64,000 nucleotides of DNA from Bradyrhizobium betae. Lineage in GTDB: Bacteria > Pseudomonadota > Alphaproteobacteria > Rhizobiales > Xanthobacteraceae. The stretch covers positions 248,001 to 312,000 of the forward strand of contig NZ_MZXW01000015.1 in the NCBI RefSeq assembly GCF_004123905.1, given 5' to 3'. A program made the translations under genes and the position numbers. Below the pieces are notes generated by a model that searched no databases, was not told where the DNA came from, and was given only the letters and a program-made list of their open reading frames with translations. This document shows positions 51,928-61,119 of this stretch, piece after piece (the stretch's first letter is position 1; the number at the start of each line of letters is the position of its first letter).

Positions 51928-53109
51928 GTGATGTGCATCGGCCAGGTCGGCAATCTGCTGCCGCATGTGACGCTGTCCGCAAACCTGGCGCAGCACCTGA
52001 TGCCGGCGTGGGGACTATCGGCGGCCGAAGGCGGCTTGATGGCAAGCGGCTACGCCTTCGGCTACATGCTCGCGGTGCCCGTGCTGACGACGTTGACCGA
52101 CCGGATCGACGCGCGGCTCGTCCTGCTCTGGGGCTCGATCGTCAGCGGGCTCGCGACCGCAGCGTTCGGACTCTTCGCACAAGGGTTCTGGTCGGCGACC
52201 GCGATCTGGTCCATTGCAGGACTTGGATTTGCGGGCGCTTACATGCCCGGCCTTAAGGCGCTGACGGACCGACTTCCCGCCGGCGACACCTCGCGCGCCG
52301 TCACGCTCTACACATCGAGCTTCTCGGTCGGCGTCGGCCTCTCGTTCCTGATGGCGCAACTGATCGCCGACCGCTGGGGGTGGCGGATCGCTTTCCTCGT
52401 GACTGGTTCCGGTCCCGTCGCGATGGTCGTCGCATGTCTATTGATCGAGGGGCGGCGGCCCGCGCCGAAGGCCGGGCGTCTGCTGAACTTCGCGCCCGTC
52501 TTCGCCAACCGCGAGGCGCTTGGATACATCTTCGGCTACGGCGCTCATTGCTTCGAACTCTATGGTATCCGCACCTGGCTGGTCGGATTCTGGACGTTCG
52601 TCATCGCTCATCAAGGCGCGCCGTCGTGGCTGAGCCCCGTCGCGCTCAGCTTCTGCTTCGCGGTCATCTCGATGCCCGCCAGCATCCTCGGCAACGAGGC
52701 CGCACTGAAATTCGGGCGCCATCGGGCGATCACGATCGTGATGATCGCATCGGCTTGTGTCGCGCTGGTCATCGGACTCAACGCGACAGCCCCGGCATGG
52801 GTGCTCGCGCTGCTGCTGATGATCTATGGGCTGACGGTGCCGGCCGATTCCGGCGCGTTGACCGCGGGCATGTCGGCGGCGGCCGTCTCCGAACATCGTG
52901 GTGCGACTCTGGCCTTGCACTCCACTGTTGGCTTTGGCCTCTCGGCGGTCGGCGCCTGGGGGACCGGCGCCGCGCTCGACATTGCGGGCGGCCCGCAGAG
53001 CGCAAGCGGATGGTTGCTCGTGTTCATCGTTCTCGCAGGCGGTATCCTGCTGGGACCATTGGCGCTGCTCTGGGCGCGGATAGCGCAACCCGGAAAGCAG
53101 CTATCGTAA
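51928..53109 (+). CDS. MFS transporter 2
   Basis: About 393 residues from GTG 51928 (an ATG follows directly). First helix VMCIGQVGNLLPHVTLSANL; 12 helices expected; loop TDRIDARLVLLWGS. The start is uncertain: the frame is open upstream and an ATT at 51895, 5 bases after GGGAGAA, would give a better first helix and an 8-base overlap with the previous gene. It resembles CynX/NimT-type carriers. Its role in the arsenic-type island is unproven. Confidence 0.85.
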   Translation: MMCIGQVGNLLPHVTLSANLAQHLMPAWGLSAAEGGLMASGYAFGYMLAVPVLTTLTDRIDARLVLLWGSIVSGLATAAFGLFAQGFWSATAIWSIAGLGFAGAYMPGLKALTDRLPAGDTSRAVTLYTSSFSVGVGLSFLMAQLIADRWGWRIAFLVTGSGPVAMVVACLLIEGRRPAPKAGRLLNFAPVFANREALGYIFGYGAHCFELYGIRTWLVGFWTFVIAHQGAPSWLSPVALSFCFAVISMPASILGNEAALKFGRHRAITIVMIASACVALVIGLNATAPAWVLALLLMIYGLTVPADSGALTAGMSAAAVSEHRGATLALHSTVGFGLSAVGAWGTGAALDIAGGPQSASGWLLVFIVLAGGILLGPLALLWARIAQPGKQLS

Positions 53110-53127
53110 GCGCGCCTGCTCCGAAAC

Positions 53128-53159
53128 GAAAAACCCGCGCCGGATTTCTCAGCGCGGGT
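53128..53159 (-). terminator. Terminator facing the DUF1254 gene
   Basis: An 8-bp stem (ACCCGCGC at 53133-53140 and GCGCGGGT at 53152-53159) is followed on the minus strand by TTTTTCGTTT. It suits the minus-strand pbp1A-DUF1214-DUF1254 transcript. The plus strand has no T-run, though the MFS gene ends 24 bases before the stem. Confidence 0.6.
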
Positions 53160-53192
53160 GTGACGAACTTTCGATGATGCCATTCTGCCAGT

Positions 53193-53212
53193 GTTTTGCC
53201 CGACGTGTCAAA
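53193..53212. repeat. Short dispersed repeat (GTTTTGCCCGACGTG), copy 2
   Basis: One mismatch to the copy at 45883-45902. It is likewise followed by GCGCCGGCGCG and lies between the MFS and DUF1254 genes. Confidence 0.6.
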
Positions 53213-53362
53213 GCGCAAAATGGGGGCGCGCCGGCGCGGATGGGCTGGTCCGGGAGGCGCGTCGGGCGCGAACTCAAAACAACAAATGATTTCAATGCCC
53301 CGGCTACTGTGCATGGGGTTGTTTTCGCACTTTTTGTTTTGAGCTGCCGAAACAGCCGCGCG

Positions 53363-53947
53363 TCAGCGCCGTCCGCGCGGCGCCTCGGCCTTGGCCGGCG
53401 CATCGGTCTGCGGTCCGCAGCTCGCAGCGGCAAGCGTTGCCTGCGCCTGCGGCATCAGGCCGGGCTCGGCGGCGAGCGCCTTCATCACGATCAGGCCGGT
53501 GGTTGCAGGGGAATCGATGATCAGGCGGTCGGCCGCGGTGACCTCTTCGTCCTCGGGCAGCTCGTCGTGCTGGGCCTGCGTCATCAGGTCGAGCTCGATC
53601 ACCTTCTTGCCCGCGGAGCGGTCGTTGATCGCGTAATAAGCGATCTCGTTGCGGGTGTAGAACGATACCGAGGTGTAGGCCTGGCTCACCGGCACCGTGA
53701 GCTTGATCGGTCCATTCGTAAGGTCGTAGCGGCAGATCGCCAGCGCAAAGGCCGGGTCCATGAACGGCATCGGCGAGGTGTTGGGATCGGCGAGGGGCAG
53801 TTGCGTCACGCCGTTGAGCTTGGTCATCGGCGTCAGCCGCGAATAGGCGTCCTGCGTCGCGATCCGCGGCAGCGCCAGCACGCTGACGAGATGGACCACG
53901 AGGCCCAGCACCACGCCGGCAACGATGGTGAACAGCAGCCGGATCAT
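53363..53947 (-). CDS. DUF1254 family protein (small form)
   Basis: 194 residues. An N-terminal membrane anchor (about 4-27) precedes the DUF1254 pattern: DAYSRLTPMTKLNGVTQLPL, MPFMDPAFALAICRYDLTNG, YTSVSFYTRNEIAYYAIND and TAADRLIIDSPATTGLIVMK. In larger homologues DUF1254 and DUF1214 are fused; here they are two adjacent genes overlapping by 4 bases. Periplasmic; function unknown. Confidence 0.85.
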   Translation of the reverse strand: MIRLLFTIVAGVVLGLVVHLVSVLALPRIATQDAYSRLTPMTKLNGVTQLPLADPNTSPMPFMDPAFALAICRYDLTNGPIKLTVPVSQAYTSVSFYTRNEIAYYAINDRSAGKKVIELDLMTQAQHDELPEDEEVTAADRLIIDSPATTGLIVMKALAAEPGLMPQAQATLAAASCGPQTDAPAKAEAPRGRR

Positions 53948-54522
53948 GAGCAGCCCACCGTCTTGATGGTGGGCATCGGCGCATCGCGCTGGGTGCGCGT
54001 GGCAACGCCGACAGGCGTGTCGTAGAGGCGCAGCATCAGCGCATAGCGCTCGATGCCGCCGGTCGGCAGCCAGTTGCCGGCGCGCGAGCGCGAGGCGATG
54101 CGGATCTCGAACGAGCCGTCGGACCCCCGCACGATCTCCTGGCTGGTGAAGCCGTAGCGGGCAAGCGAATTGGCGACGAGGTGGCCCTTGCGGTCGTACA
54201 GCGTCAGCGTCCAGAACCGCGCCGGCGGCGTCACGCCGGAGACGATCACGTCGCAGCGGCCGTCGAGCGCCTTCTTCTTGTCGTCGGCGGTCGCGGTGAA
54301 GGCGACGCCGTCACCGGTGCCGATCGGCAGCTCGCCGTTGCGCACGATGGTGGCGCGCGAATAGGGATCGACGTCGGCGGTGCCGGTGCGCGGCCGCGCG
54401 GTCCAGGCGCCGATGGTCAGCGCGCCGATCTCGGTGCCGCGCGTCGTCGTCATCCACGTCGCGCCGACGCCGACCACGCTCGCGAGCAGAAGGGCCGTCA
54501 ATGTGATCAGGATCAGCCGCAC
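53944..54522 (-). CDS. DUF1214 family protein (small form)
   Basis: 192 residues. A hydrophobic N-terminus (about 1-23) precedes ARPRTGTADVDPYSRATIVR, PPARFWTLTLYDRKGHLVAN, and NWLPTGGIERYALMLRLYDT, the DUF1214 pattern. It lies 20 bases after the pbp1A stop and overlaps the DUF1254 gene, so the three probably form one operon. The role is unknown; an envelope function is inferred from context. Confidence 0.87.
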   Translation of the reverse strand: MRLILITLTALLLASVVGVGATWMTTTRGTEIGALTIGAWTARPRTGTADVDPYSRATIVRNGELPIGTGDGVAFTATADDKKKALDGRCDVIVSGVTPPARFWTLTLYDRKGHLVANSLARYGFTSQEIVRGSDGSFEIRIASRSRAGNWLPTGGIERYALMLRLYDTPVGVATRTQRDAPMPTIKTVGCS

Positions 54523-54542
54523 GGGTTTCGATCAGCTCTTGC

Positions 54543-56831
54543 TCAGTTCTTGCGCGGGGCGGACGCGTTCGCATTCTCTTCCGCATAGTTCTGCGGGAAG
54601 GCGAGCGCGCTCGTCGACGATGCCGGCTTGGCTTGCTTGCCGTCGTCGGCAGCCGCCTTGGTCGCGGTCCGGGCCGCGTCATCGAGCAGCTTCTCGACGC
54701 GCACCAGAATGTCGGCGCCGCGCTTGGTCAACACCGGCGGCGGACCGGGTTTGGTCTCCAGCACTTTTGGCGCCGCATTGGCCTGCGCGTTGGCGAGCGG
54801 CTCGCGCGGAAGCTTCGTGCCCATACCGATGCCGGGGATTTCCCGGACCTCGACGCCCTGATGCGCCGCGACCATGATGTCGTGCCAGGTCTGCGCCGGC
54901 AGCGAGCCGCCGGTCATGCGGTTGGTCGGCGAGTAATCGTCATTGCCGTACCAGACCGCGCAGGTGAAATTGCCGGTGTAGCCGACGAACCAGGCGTCGC
55001 GATAAGCATTCGTGGTGCCGGTCTTGCCCGCGGTCGGAATGCCGTCGAGCGCGGCGCGCCGCGCGGTGCCTTCACTGACGACGTGGCTCATCATACCCGC
55101 CATGTCGGCGGCGATGTTCGCAGGAATGGCCTGCCGCGGCTTCGGACCGTCGCGGTCCCAGCGCCAGACCAGGTCGCCGGCGCCGGTGCGCACTTCCAGC
55201 ACCGAATGCGGCGTCACCGACTTACCGCGGTTGGGGAAGGTCGCGTAGGCGACGGCGTGCTCGATCACGCTGACTTCGTCCGAGCCGATCGGCAGCGACG
55301 GTGTATCGGGCAGCGGTGCCTTGAGGCCGAAGCGGCGCGCGACCTCGACGATCTTGGCGCGGCCGATCTTGGCCGGGTTCGGCGCCTTCGGCTGTTCCTT
55401 CTGGCCGATCGCGATCGACAGTTTCACCGGCACGACGTTGATCGAGCGCGTGATCGCCTGCGTCAGCGTCACCGCGCCGGAATAGGAATGGCCATAATTC
55501 TGCGGGCACCAATTGCCGATGCAGACCGGGCCGTCGACGACGATCGAGTTCGGCGTGAAACCGTTCAGGAGCGCCGTGGTGTAGACGTAAGGCTTGAACG
55601 ACGAGCCCGGCTGGCGATAGGCGTCGGTGGCGCGGTTGAACTGGCTCGCGCCATAATCGCGGCCGCCGACCATCGCGCGGATGCCGCCGTCGAGATCGGA
55701 GACGACGGTTGCGGCCTGCGTCGCATGATAGTCGCGGCCGAACTGGCGGAGCTGGTTCTCGATCGCGTCTTCGGCGGCCTTCTGCACATTGGCATCGATC
55801 GCAAGTCGCACCACGAAGACGCGCTCGGTGTAGGACTTCGGGAAGGTGTCGACCAGCTTGCGCATCTCGTCGAAGGCATAGTCGAGATAATAGTTCGGCG
55901 AGGCCTCGTCGCGGCGGTCGACGGCGAAGGCGGGGTTGCGGCGGGCGCCGAACACCTGGCCCTCGGTCATGAAGCCGGCATCGACGAGGTTGTCGAGCAC
56001 GACGTTGGCGCGGGCACGCGCTGCTGGCAGGTTGATGTGGGGTGCATATTTCGTCGGCGCCTTGAACAGGCCGGCGAGCATCGCGGCTTCCGATAGCGTC
56101 ACGTCGCGCGCGGACTTGTTGAAGTAGAAATGCGCGGCGCCGTCGACGCCGAAGGTGCCGCCGCCCATATAGGCGCGGTCGAGGTAGAGCTTGAGGATCT
56201 CGTTCTTGGTCAGGCGCCATTCCAGCCAGACCGCGAGGAAGGCCTCGTTGACCTTGCGCTCGATGGTGCGCTCGTTGCTCAGGAACAGGTTCTTGGCGAG
56301 CTGCTGCGTGATCGAGGAGCCGCCCTGGCGGACGCCGCCGGCTTGCGCGTTGGTGACGAGCGCGCGCGCGGTGCCGGCGATGTCGATGCCGAAATGCTCG
56401 TAGAAGCGGCGGTCTTCGGTGGCGAGCGTCGCCTTGATCAGGACGTCAGGAAAATCTTCCAGCGGGATCGAATCGTTGTGCTTGATGCCGCGGCTGCCGA
56501 TCGGGTTGCCGTAGCGGTCGAGGAAGGACACCGCGAGGTCGGACTTCTTCAGCCAGTCCTCGTCCGCGGTCTCGCGGAAGGCGGGAATGGCGAGGGTGAG
56601 CATCAGCACCAGGCCGCCGAGGCCGAGCGTTGCGGCCTCCGACAGCGGCTCGATGAACACCCAGCGCTTCCACCGCCCGACATAGAAGCGGTCCATGAAG
56701 GTCGAATAGCGCTCGTAGAGCTCGCGGATGCCCTTGGCCGAGGAGAACAGCGAGGAGTCGATGCGCGCGTCGAGGTCCAGAAAGAAATTCCGGACACGGC
56801 TCTTCCAGTTGGATGGTGTGTTCTGGACCAC
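54543..56831 (-). CDS. Penicillin-binding protein 1A (bifunctional transglycosylase/transpeptidase)
   Basis: 762 residues from GTG 56831. A cytoplasmic tail of about 65 residues precedes one membrane helix (about 66-85). The GT51 domain has catalytic Glu139 in ATEDRRFYEHFG and RQGGSSITQQLAKNLFL. The transpeptidase has Ser410/Lys413 in QPGSSFKPY, SIN near 470 and KTGTT near 617. The tail is Ala/Lys-rich. It polymerises and cross-links peptidoglycan. The DUF1214/DUF1254 genes follow in the same direction. Confidence 0.95.
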   Translation of the reverse strand: MVQNTPSNWKSRVRNFFLDLDARIDSSLFSSAKGIRELYERYSTFMDRFYVGRWKRWVFIEPLSEAATLGLGGLVLMLTLAIPAFRETADEDWLKKSDLAVSFLDRYGNPIGSRGIKHNDSIPLEDFPDVLIKATLATEDRRFYEHFGIDIAGTARALVTNAQAGGVRQGGSSITQQLAKNLFLSNERTIERKVNEAFLAVWLEWRLTKNEILKLYLDRAYMGGGTFGVDGAAHFYFNKSARDVTLSEAAMLAGLFKAPTKYAPHINLPAARARANVVLDNLVDAGFMTEGQVFGARRNPAFAVDRRDEASPNYYLDYAFDEMRKLVDTFPKSYTERVFVVRLAIDANVQKAAEDAIENQLRQFGRDYHATQAATVVSDLDGGIRAMVGGRDYGASQFNRATDAYRQPGSSFKPYVYTTALLNGFTPNSIVVDGPVCIGNWCPQNYGHSYSGAVTLTQAITRSINVVPVKLSIAIGQKEQPKAPNPAKIGRAKIVEVARRFGLKAPLPDTPSLPIGSDEVSVIEHAVAYATFPNRGKSVTPHSVLEVRTGAGDLVWRWDRDGPKPRQAIPANIAADMAGMMSHVVSEGTARRAALDGIPTAGKTGTTNAYRDAWFVGYTGNFTCAVWYGNDDYSPTNRMTGGSLPAQTWHDIMVAAHQGVEVREIPGIGMGTKLPREPLANAQANAAPKVLETKPGPPPVLTKRGADILVRVEKLLDDAARTATKAAADDGKQAKPASSTSALAFPQNYAEENANASAPRKN

Positions 56832-57132
56832 CTAGAACCCTTGAGGCTCGCTTCGACAGCGTTCAAGCACCCGGCCGGGGCGGCATCGAGACGTCTTGCG
56901 GGAATGTTGCGGCAAACCCAAGGCGCCCGTTTCGCGTCCGAGGGGGACTCTGTGTTCCTTCTAGCCGAGCGGGGGCTATAAACCAATGGTCAGGCTCGCG
57001 ATTTTGAACAACAGGACTAATTGAATTGAACCCCGGTTCATTACGGGCCACACGGAGGCGTTGCTTGCGGCCTCCCGGCCGCACGCCCTAGATGGCATCA
57101 ACCGTAGCTCTTTCGAACCTTTGTTGAGGCGC
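56832..57132. other. Divergent intergenic region
   Basis: About 300 bases between the PBP1A gene and the YcgN gene. No protein-like frame or repeat is apparent. GAATTGAACCCCGGTTC near 57021-57037 is a weak palindrome. Both promoters must lie here, but I cannot place them. Confidence 0.45.
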
Positions 57133-57648
57133 ATGACCGCAGCTCCCAAACGACCTTCAGGCCAGGAAGGATTCTTCTGGAAAACCAAGACGTTGGAAGA
57201 GATGTCGGAGGCCGAGTGGGAAAGCCTGTGCGACGGCTGCGGCCGCTGCTGCCTGAACAAGCTCGAGGAGGAGGATACCGGCGAGATCTATTTCACCCAT
57301 GTCGGCTGCAAGCTGCTCGATGCCGGGACCTGCGGCTGCAAGGACTACCCGAATCGCTCCGACAAGGTTCCGGACTGCGTCCGCCTGACCCCGGCCAATG
57401 TCCGCACCCTGAACTGGCTGCCGCCGAGCTGCGGCTACAAGCTCGTCGCCGAGGGCCGCGACCTCTATTGGTGGCATCCGCTGGTCTCCGGCGATCCCAA
57501 CACCGTGCACGAGGCCGGCGTCTCCGTGCGCGGCCGGGTCGAGGGCAGTGAGGTTGAGATCCCGGACGACGAGCTTGAGAACCACATCGTGCAATGGCCG
57601 GCGCAGCTGCCGAAACGGGCACGCCTGAAGCGACGCCCGAAGGACTGA
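57133..57648 (+). CDS. YcgN/UPF0260 family cysteine-cluster protein
   Basis: 171 residues from ATG 57133 ([17 protein letters not shown]). The cluster motif is [19 protein letters not shown], followed by [23 protein letters not shown] and [13 protein letters not shown]. This is the YcgN family, which carries a conserved CxxCxxCC-type site probably for zinc or an Fe-S cluster. Cytoplasmic; function unknown. Confidence 0.93.
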   Translation: MTAAPKRPSGQEGFFWKTKTLEEMSEAEWESLCDGCGRCCLNKLEEEDTGEIYFTHVGCKLLDAGTCGCKDYPNRSDKVPDCVRLTPANVRTLNWLPPSCGYKLVAEGRDLYWWHPLVSGDPNTVHEAGVSVRGRVEGSEVEIPDDELENHIVQWPAQLPKRARLKRRPKD

Positions 57649-57801
57649 TCCGCCGCACGCTCCATCACGTGTTCGGGATGGCCCCGAGGCGGGATGCACC
57701 CATGCGCCGCGGTGCCTGCCTGAGAAGAACTTTCCTCTCTACATTGACTGCATAGAACGAATCTTTCGCGGCATTGCGCCGCCTCACGGCTTCCGATCGA
57801 G

Positions 57802-59388
57802 ATGAACAAGTTCGACCGGCAGAGCAGTTCTGCCGACACTCAGGTGTTGCCCGACGATATCGCCGAAGAGCTGACCCGCCTTCCGAGCGAGGTCCTGAGC
57901 GTCGATGACGCTCCTTCGCTCGCGCCGCCGACGCCGCTCTCCCAGGATGAAGTCCGCACCATCGTCATCAGCCTGATGCTGACGATGTTCCTCGCAGCGC
58001 TCGACCAGACCATCGTGGCGACCGCACTGCCGACCATCGGGCGCCAGTTCCAGGACGTCTCGAACCTGTCGTGGGTCATCACGGCCTATCTGCTCGCTTC
58101 GACCGCGGTCGCGCCGGTGTTCGGCACGCTGAGCGACATCTACGGCCGCCGCGTCATGATCATCATCTCGCTCAGCCTGTTCGTCGCAGGCTCGGTGCTG
58201 TGCGCAATCGCGCCGAACATGCCGATGCTGATCCTCGCGCGCGGTCTCCAGGGGCTTGGCGGCGGCGGCATCATGCCGGTCGTGCAGACGGTGATCTCCG
58301 ACGTCGTCTCACCGCGTGAGCGCGGCCAATATCAAGCCTATTTCTCCAGCGTCTGGATGGTCGGCGGCATTTTGGGCCCCGTCATCGGCGGCGTGTTCGC
58401 CGAGCATCTGCACTGGTCGATGATCTTCTGGATCAATCTGCCGCTCGCGGCCGCGGCGATCGCGATGCTGCTGCCGAAGATGAAGAAGATCCCGGTGTTC
58501 CACCGCAAGCGCAAGGTCGACTGGCTCGGCGGTGTGCTGCTGATGGCCTCCGCCGTCGTCTTCATGCTGGTGCTGACTTGGGGCGGCACGCGTTTCCCGT
58601 GGCTCTCGCCGACCGTGCTTGCGATGGTCGGCGGCGCCGTCGCGCTCGCCGTCAGCTTCGTGTGGCACGCGCGCCGCGCCGACGAGCCGTTCCTGCCGTT
58701 GAAGCTGTTGACGGGATCGGTCGCGCCGTTCGCGCTGACGGCCGGCGGTTGCGGGCTCGGTGCGATCACGGGCCTCACCGTGCAGCTGCCGCTCTACTAC
58801 GAGTCGGTCTACCATCTCAGCGCCAGCGAGGCCGGCCTTGCGCTGATCCCGCTCGCGGCGGTCTCGACCTGCGGCGCGGCGATCGCCGGCCGCACCATGG
58901 CGCGCGCCAAGCATTACAAGCGCGTCGCCATCATCGGCACGTCGTGGGCGGCGATTTGCGCGCTCGGCCTGACGGTCACGACCTTGCCGCTGTGGGGTCT
59001 GTTGACGCTGATGGCGGCGTTCGCGCTCGGCCTCGGCACGACCTTCCCGGTCTGCGTGGTCTCGCTGCAGAATTCGGTGGCGCGGCCGCAAGTCGGCACC
59101 ATCACCGGCGCGATGAACTTCTTCCGCTCGCTGATGTCCTCGTTCACGGTCGCGGCTTTCGCGGCGATCCTGCTGATCGCGCTCGGCGCCGACATTCCGC
59201 TCGCCGGCGAGCATCACGCCGCGGGCGGCATCCCCGCGATCCCCACCGAGGACATGCGGCACGCGTTCCGCTACGTCTTCGGCGCGGCCACCGCGCTGAT
59301 GACCACCGCCGCGCTCTGCCTGATCATGATGGAGGAGCGGCCGCTGGCCGGCCCCACCGTCACGCAGCAGGTGGAGATGGCGGAGTAG
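57802..59388 (+). CDS. DHA2-family (14-helix) MFS multidrug exporter
   Basis: 528 residues with 14 helices. Signatures are LDQTIVATALPTIGRQFQDV, the A-motif GTLSDIYGRRVMI, motif C-like GGILGPVIGGVFAEHLHW, and NFFRSLMSSFTVAAFA. It should export hydrophobic compounds by proton antiport. A 50-residue charged N-terminal extension precedes the first helix. TTGACT at 57744-57749 may be part of its promoter. Convergent with the hydrolase gene. Confidence 0.92.
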   Translation: MNKFDRQSSSADTQVLPDDIAEELTRLPSEVLSVDDAPSLAPPTPLSQDEVRTIVISLMLTMFLAALDQTIVATALPTIGRQFQDVSNLSWVITAYLLASTAVAPVFGTLSDIYGRRVMIIISLSLFVAGSVLCAIAPNMPMLILARGLQGLGGGGIMPVVQTVISDVVSPRERGQYQAYFSSVWMVGGILGPVIGGVFAEHLHWSMIFWINLPLAAAAIAMLLPKMKKIPVFHRKRKVDWLGGVLLMASAVVFMLVLTWGGTRFPWLSPTVLAMVGGAVALAVSFVWHARRADEPFLPLKLLTGSVAPFALTAGGCGLGAITGLTVQLPLYYESVYHLSASEAGLALIPLAAVSTCGAAIAGRTMARAKHYKRVAIIGTSWAAICALGLTVTTLPLWGLLTLMAAFALGLGTTFPVCVVSLQNSVARPQVGTITGAMNFFRSLMSSFTVAAFAAILLIALGADIPLAGEHHAAGGIPAIPTEDMRHAFRYVFGAATALMTTAALCLIMMEERPLAGPTVTQQVEMAE

Positions 59389-59394
59389 GGCGCT

Positions 59395-61101
59395 TCAGCC
59401 GCCGCGATCGGCATAGGGATCGTCACCGGCACTGCCGCTACTTGTCTTCCGCGCTTTCGCTGCAAGATACTCTTTCAGCCGGGCAAGAGCTTCGGTTGAC
59501 CAGTCCCGGACATCGGTCACGGCAACCCAGGCATCGACGTAATGCTCGGGCGCGTAGACATGGCCGAAGCCCATCGGCGTGCCATTCGCCATCCCCATGT
59601 CGAGGGCAAGCTGAAGCATGGTGACGATCGGATACCATCTGAGCTCCGGCGAAACATCCGGACCGCGGGGCGCCTCCATCCAGGCCGGACGCTGGTAGGC
59701 ATCCCGGTAACTGAAGAACGTGATCGCGTCGCTTGCATGCTGCAGATAGACGATTCGCATCGGGCCCCAGGGCGCATCTGCCGGCACCGTCGGTCCGTTC
59801 TGGTTCATGAACCGCACGAAGCGGCCGTCTCGGAATTCCGGCAGCCACGCCGGCGTCCCCGGATTGCGGTTCGCGGTGACCCAGCGCCAGATGCGGCTCT
59901 CGAACGGCGGTCCGCTCCACACCGCGCCAGCGATGGGATCGCCGATCGTCTCGAACAACTCCGCGGATTTTTCCGAGTTCATGGCGCCGAGGCTGAGCCC
60001 GTGCAGATACAGTTTTGGCCGCCCGTCCTTCGGCAGTGTCGTCCAGTAGCCGTAGATTTCCGCAAACAGAGTGCGTGCCGCTTCGGCGCCGTATTCGGGC
60101 TGAAACAGCAGCGACAGCGGGCTGTTGAGGTAGGAGTATTGCATCGCGACGCTCGCGACGTCGCCATGGTGGAGATATTCGACGCTATCCATCGCCGACG
60201 GATCGATCCAGCCGGTGCCGGTCGGTGTGATGACGATCAGGACCTTGCGTTCAAAACCGTGCTGACGCTTGAGCTCGTCCAGCGCCAGCCTGGCGCGCGC
60301 TTGCGCGGTGCCGGCGCCGCCGAGGCCGACATAAACACGCACAGGCTCCTGTGCGGCCTGTCCCGTGATGGCGCTGATCTCGGCTGCGGTCGGACCCGAG
60401 GCAATGAATCGGCGTCCCGTACGTCCGAGCTCATTCCATTTCACCAGTGATGCCGGGCTTCCTGTTTTCCCCGGCGCCGTCGGCTGCGGCCGCTCGGGCT
60501 CGAAGACGGCATCGAGTTCGCGGAAGGACGAATCGAGCGCGTTGAACGCCATGCGGACCAGGACATTGCTGGCGATCGCCCAGAACAGCAGGCCTGCAAC
60601 CAGAACGCCGACGACGTTTGCGATCCTCTGCGGAATGAAGCGCCGTTTGCGCGCGGCAAGGAAGCGGGCGAGCAACACAAACAGCCGCCCCAGCATCAAC
60701 AGCACCACGAAGGTGGCCAGGGCGATGGCGCAGACCTTGAGCGGATGCGCGGTGTCGACCGGCTGCATCTTCATCACAGTGCGGATCGAGTTCTGCCATT
60801 CGGCGGCCTGCCGTAGACAGATGATCGCCACGAGCAGGCAGCCGGCTGCTGCCAGCGCATTGGCGCTCGACCGCGCGCGTGCCGAAGGCTCCGGCAGCTC
60901 GAGATAATGCCACAGCGAGCGCCAGAGGACGCCGGCGAGATAGCCGATCGCAAAGCAGGCGCCGGCGAGGGCGCCTTGAGTGAGGTAGCTGCGCGGGATC
61001 AGTGTCGGTGTGAGCGCCGCCGCGAAAAACAGCGCGCCCAGCATGAGGCCGACGCCGGAGAGCGAGAGCAATTGCCGTCGAACGAGCCGCGCCAGATTCA
61101 T
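59395..61101 (-). CDS. Membrane alpha/beta-hydrolase family protein (Abhydrolase_9 type)
   Basis: 568 residues. Four to six N-terminal helices (about 15-190) form the Abhydrolase_9 N-terminal membrane domain. The catalytic domain (about 230-545) has the nucleophile elbow HGLSLGAMNSE, plus VYVGLGGAGTAQARARLALD and GPPFESRIWRWVTANRNPGT. A cytoplasmic or periplasmic esterase of unknown substrate. It follows the GAF kinase gene by 18 bases, so they are probably co-transcribed. Confidence 0.87.
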   Translation of the reverse strand: MNLARLVRRQLLSLSGVGLMLGALFFAAALTPTLIPRSYLTQGALAGACFAIGYLAGVLWRSLWHYLELPEPSARARSSANALAAAGCLLVAIICLRQAAEWQNSIRTVMKMQPVDTAHPLKVCAIALATFVVLLMLGRLFVLLARFLAARKRRFIPQRIANVVGVLVAGLLFWAIASNVLVRMAFNALDSSFRELDAVFEPERPQPTAPGKTGSPASLVKWNELGRTGRRFIASGPTAAEISAITGQAAQEPVRVYVGLGGAGTAQARARLALDELKRQHGFERKVLIVITPTGTGWIDPSAMDSVEYLHHGDVASVAMQYSYLNSPLSLLFQPEYGAEAARTLFAEIYGYWTTLPKDGRPKLYLHGLSLGAMNSEKSAELFETIGDPIAGAVWSGPPFESRIWRWVTANRNPGTPAWLPEFRDGRFVRFMNQNGPTVPADAPWGPMRIVYLQHASDAITFFSYRDAYQRPAWMEAPRGPDVSPELRWYPIVTMLQLALDMGMANGTPMGFGHVYAPEHYVDAWVAVTDVRDWSTEALARLKEYLAAKARKTSSGSAGDDPYADRGG

Positions 61102-61119
61102 GAAAGCCCCCGAGCGACG

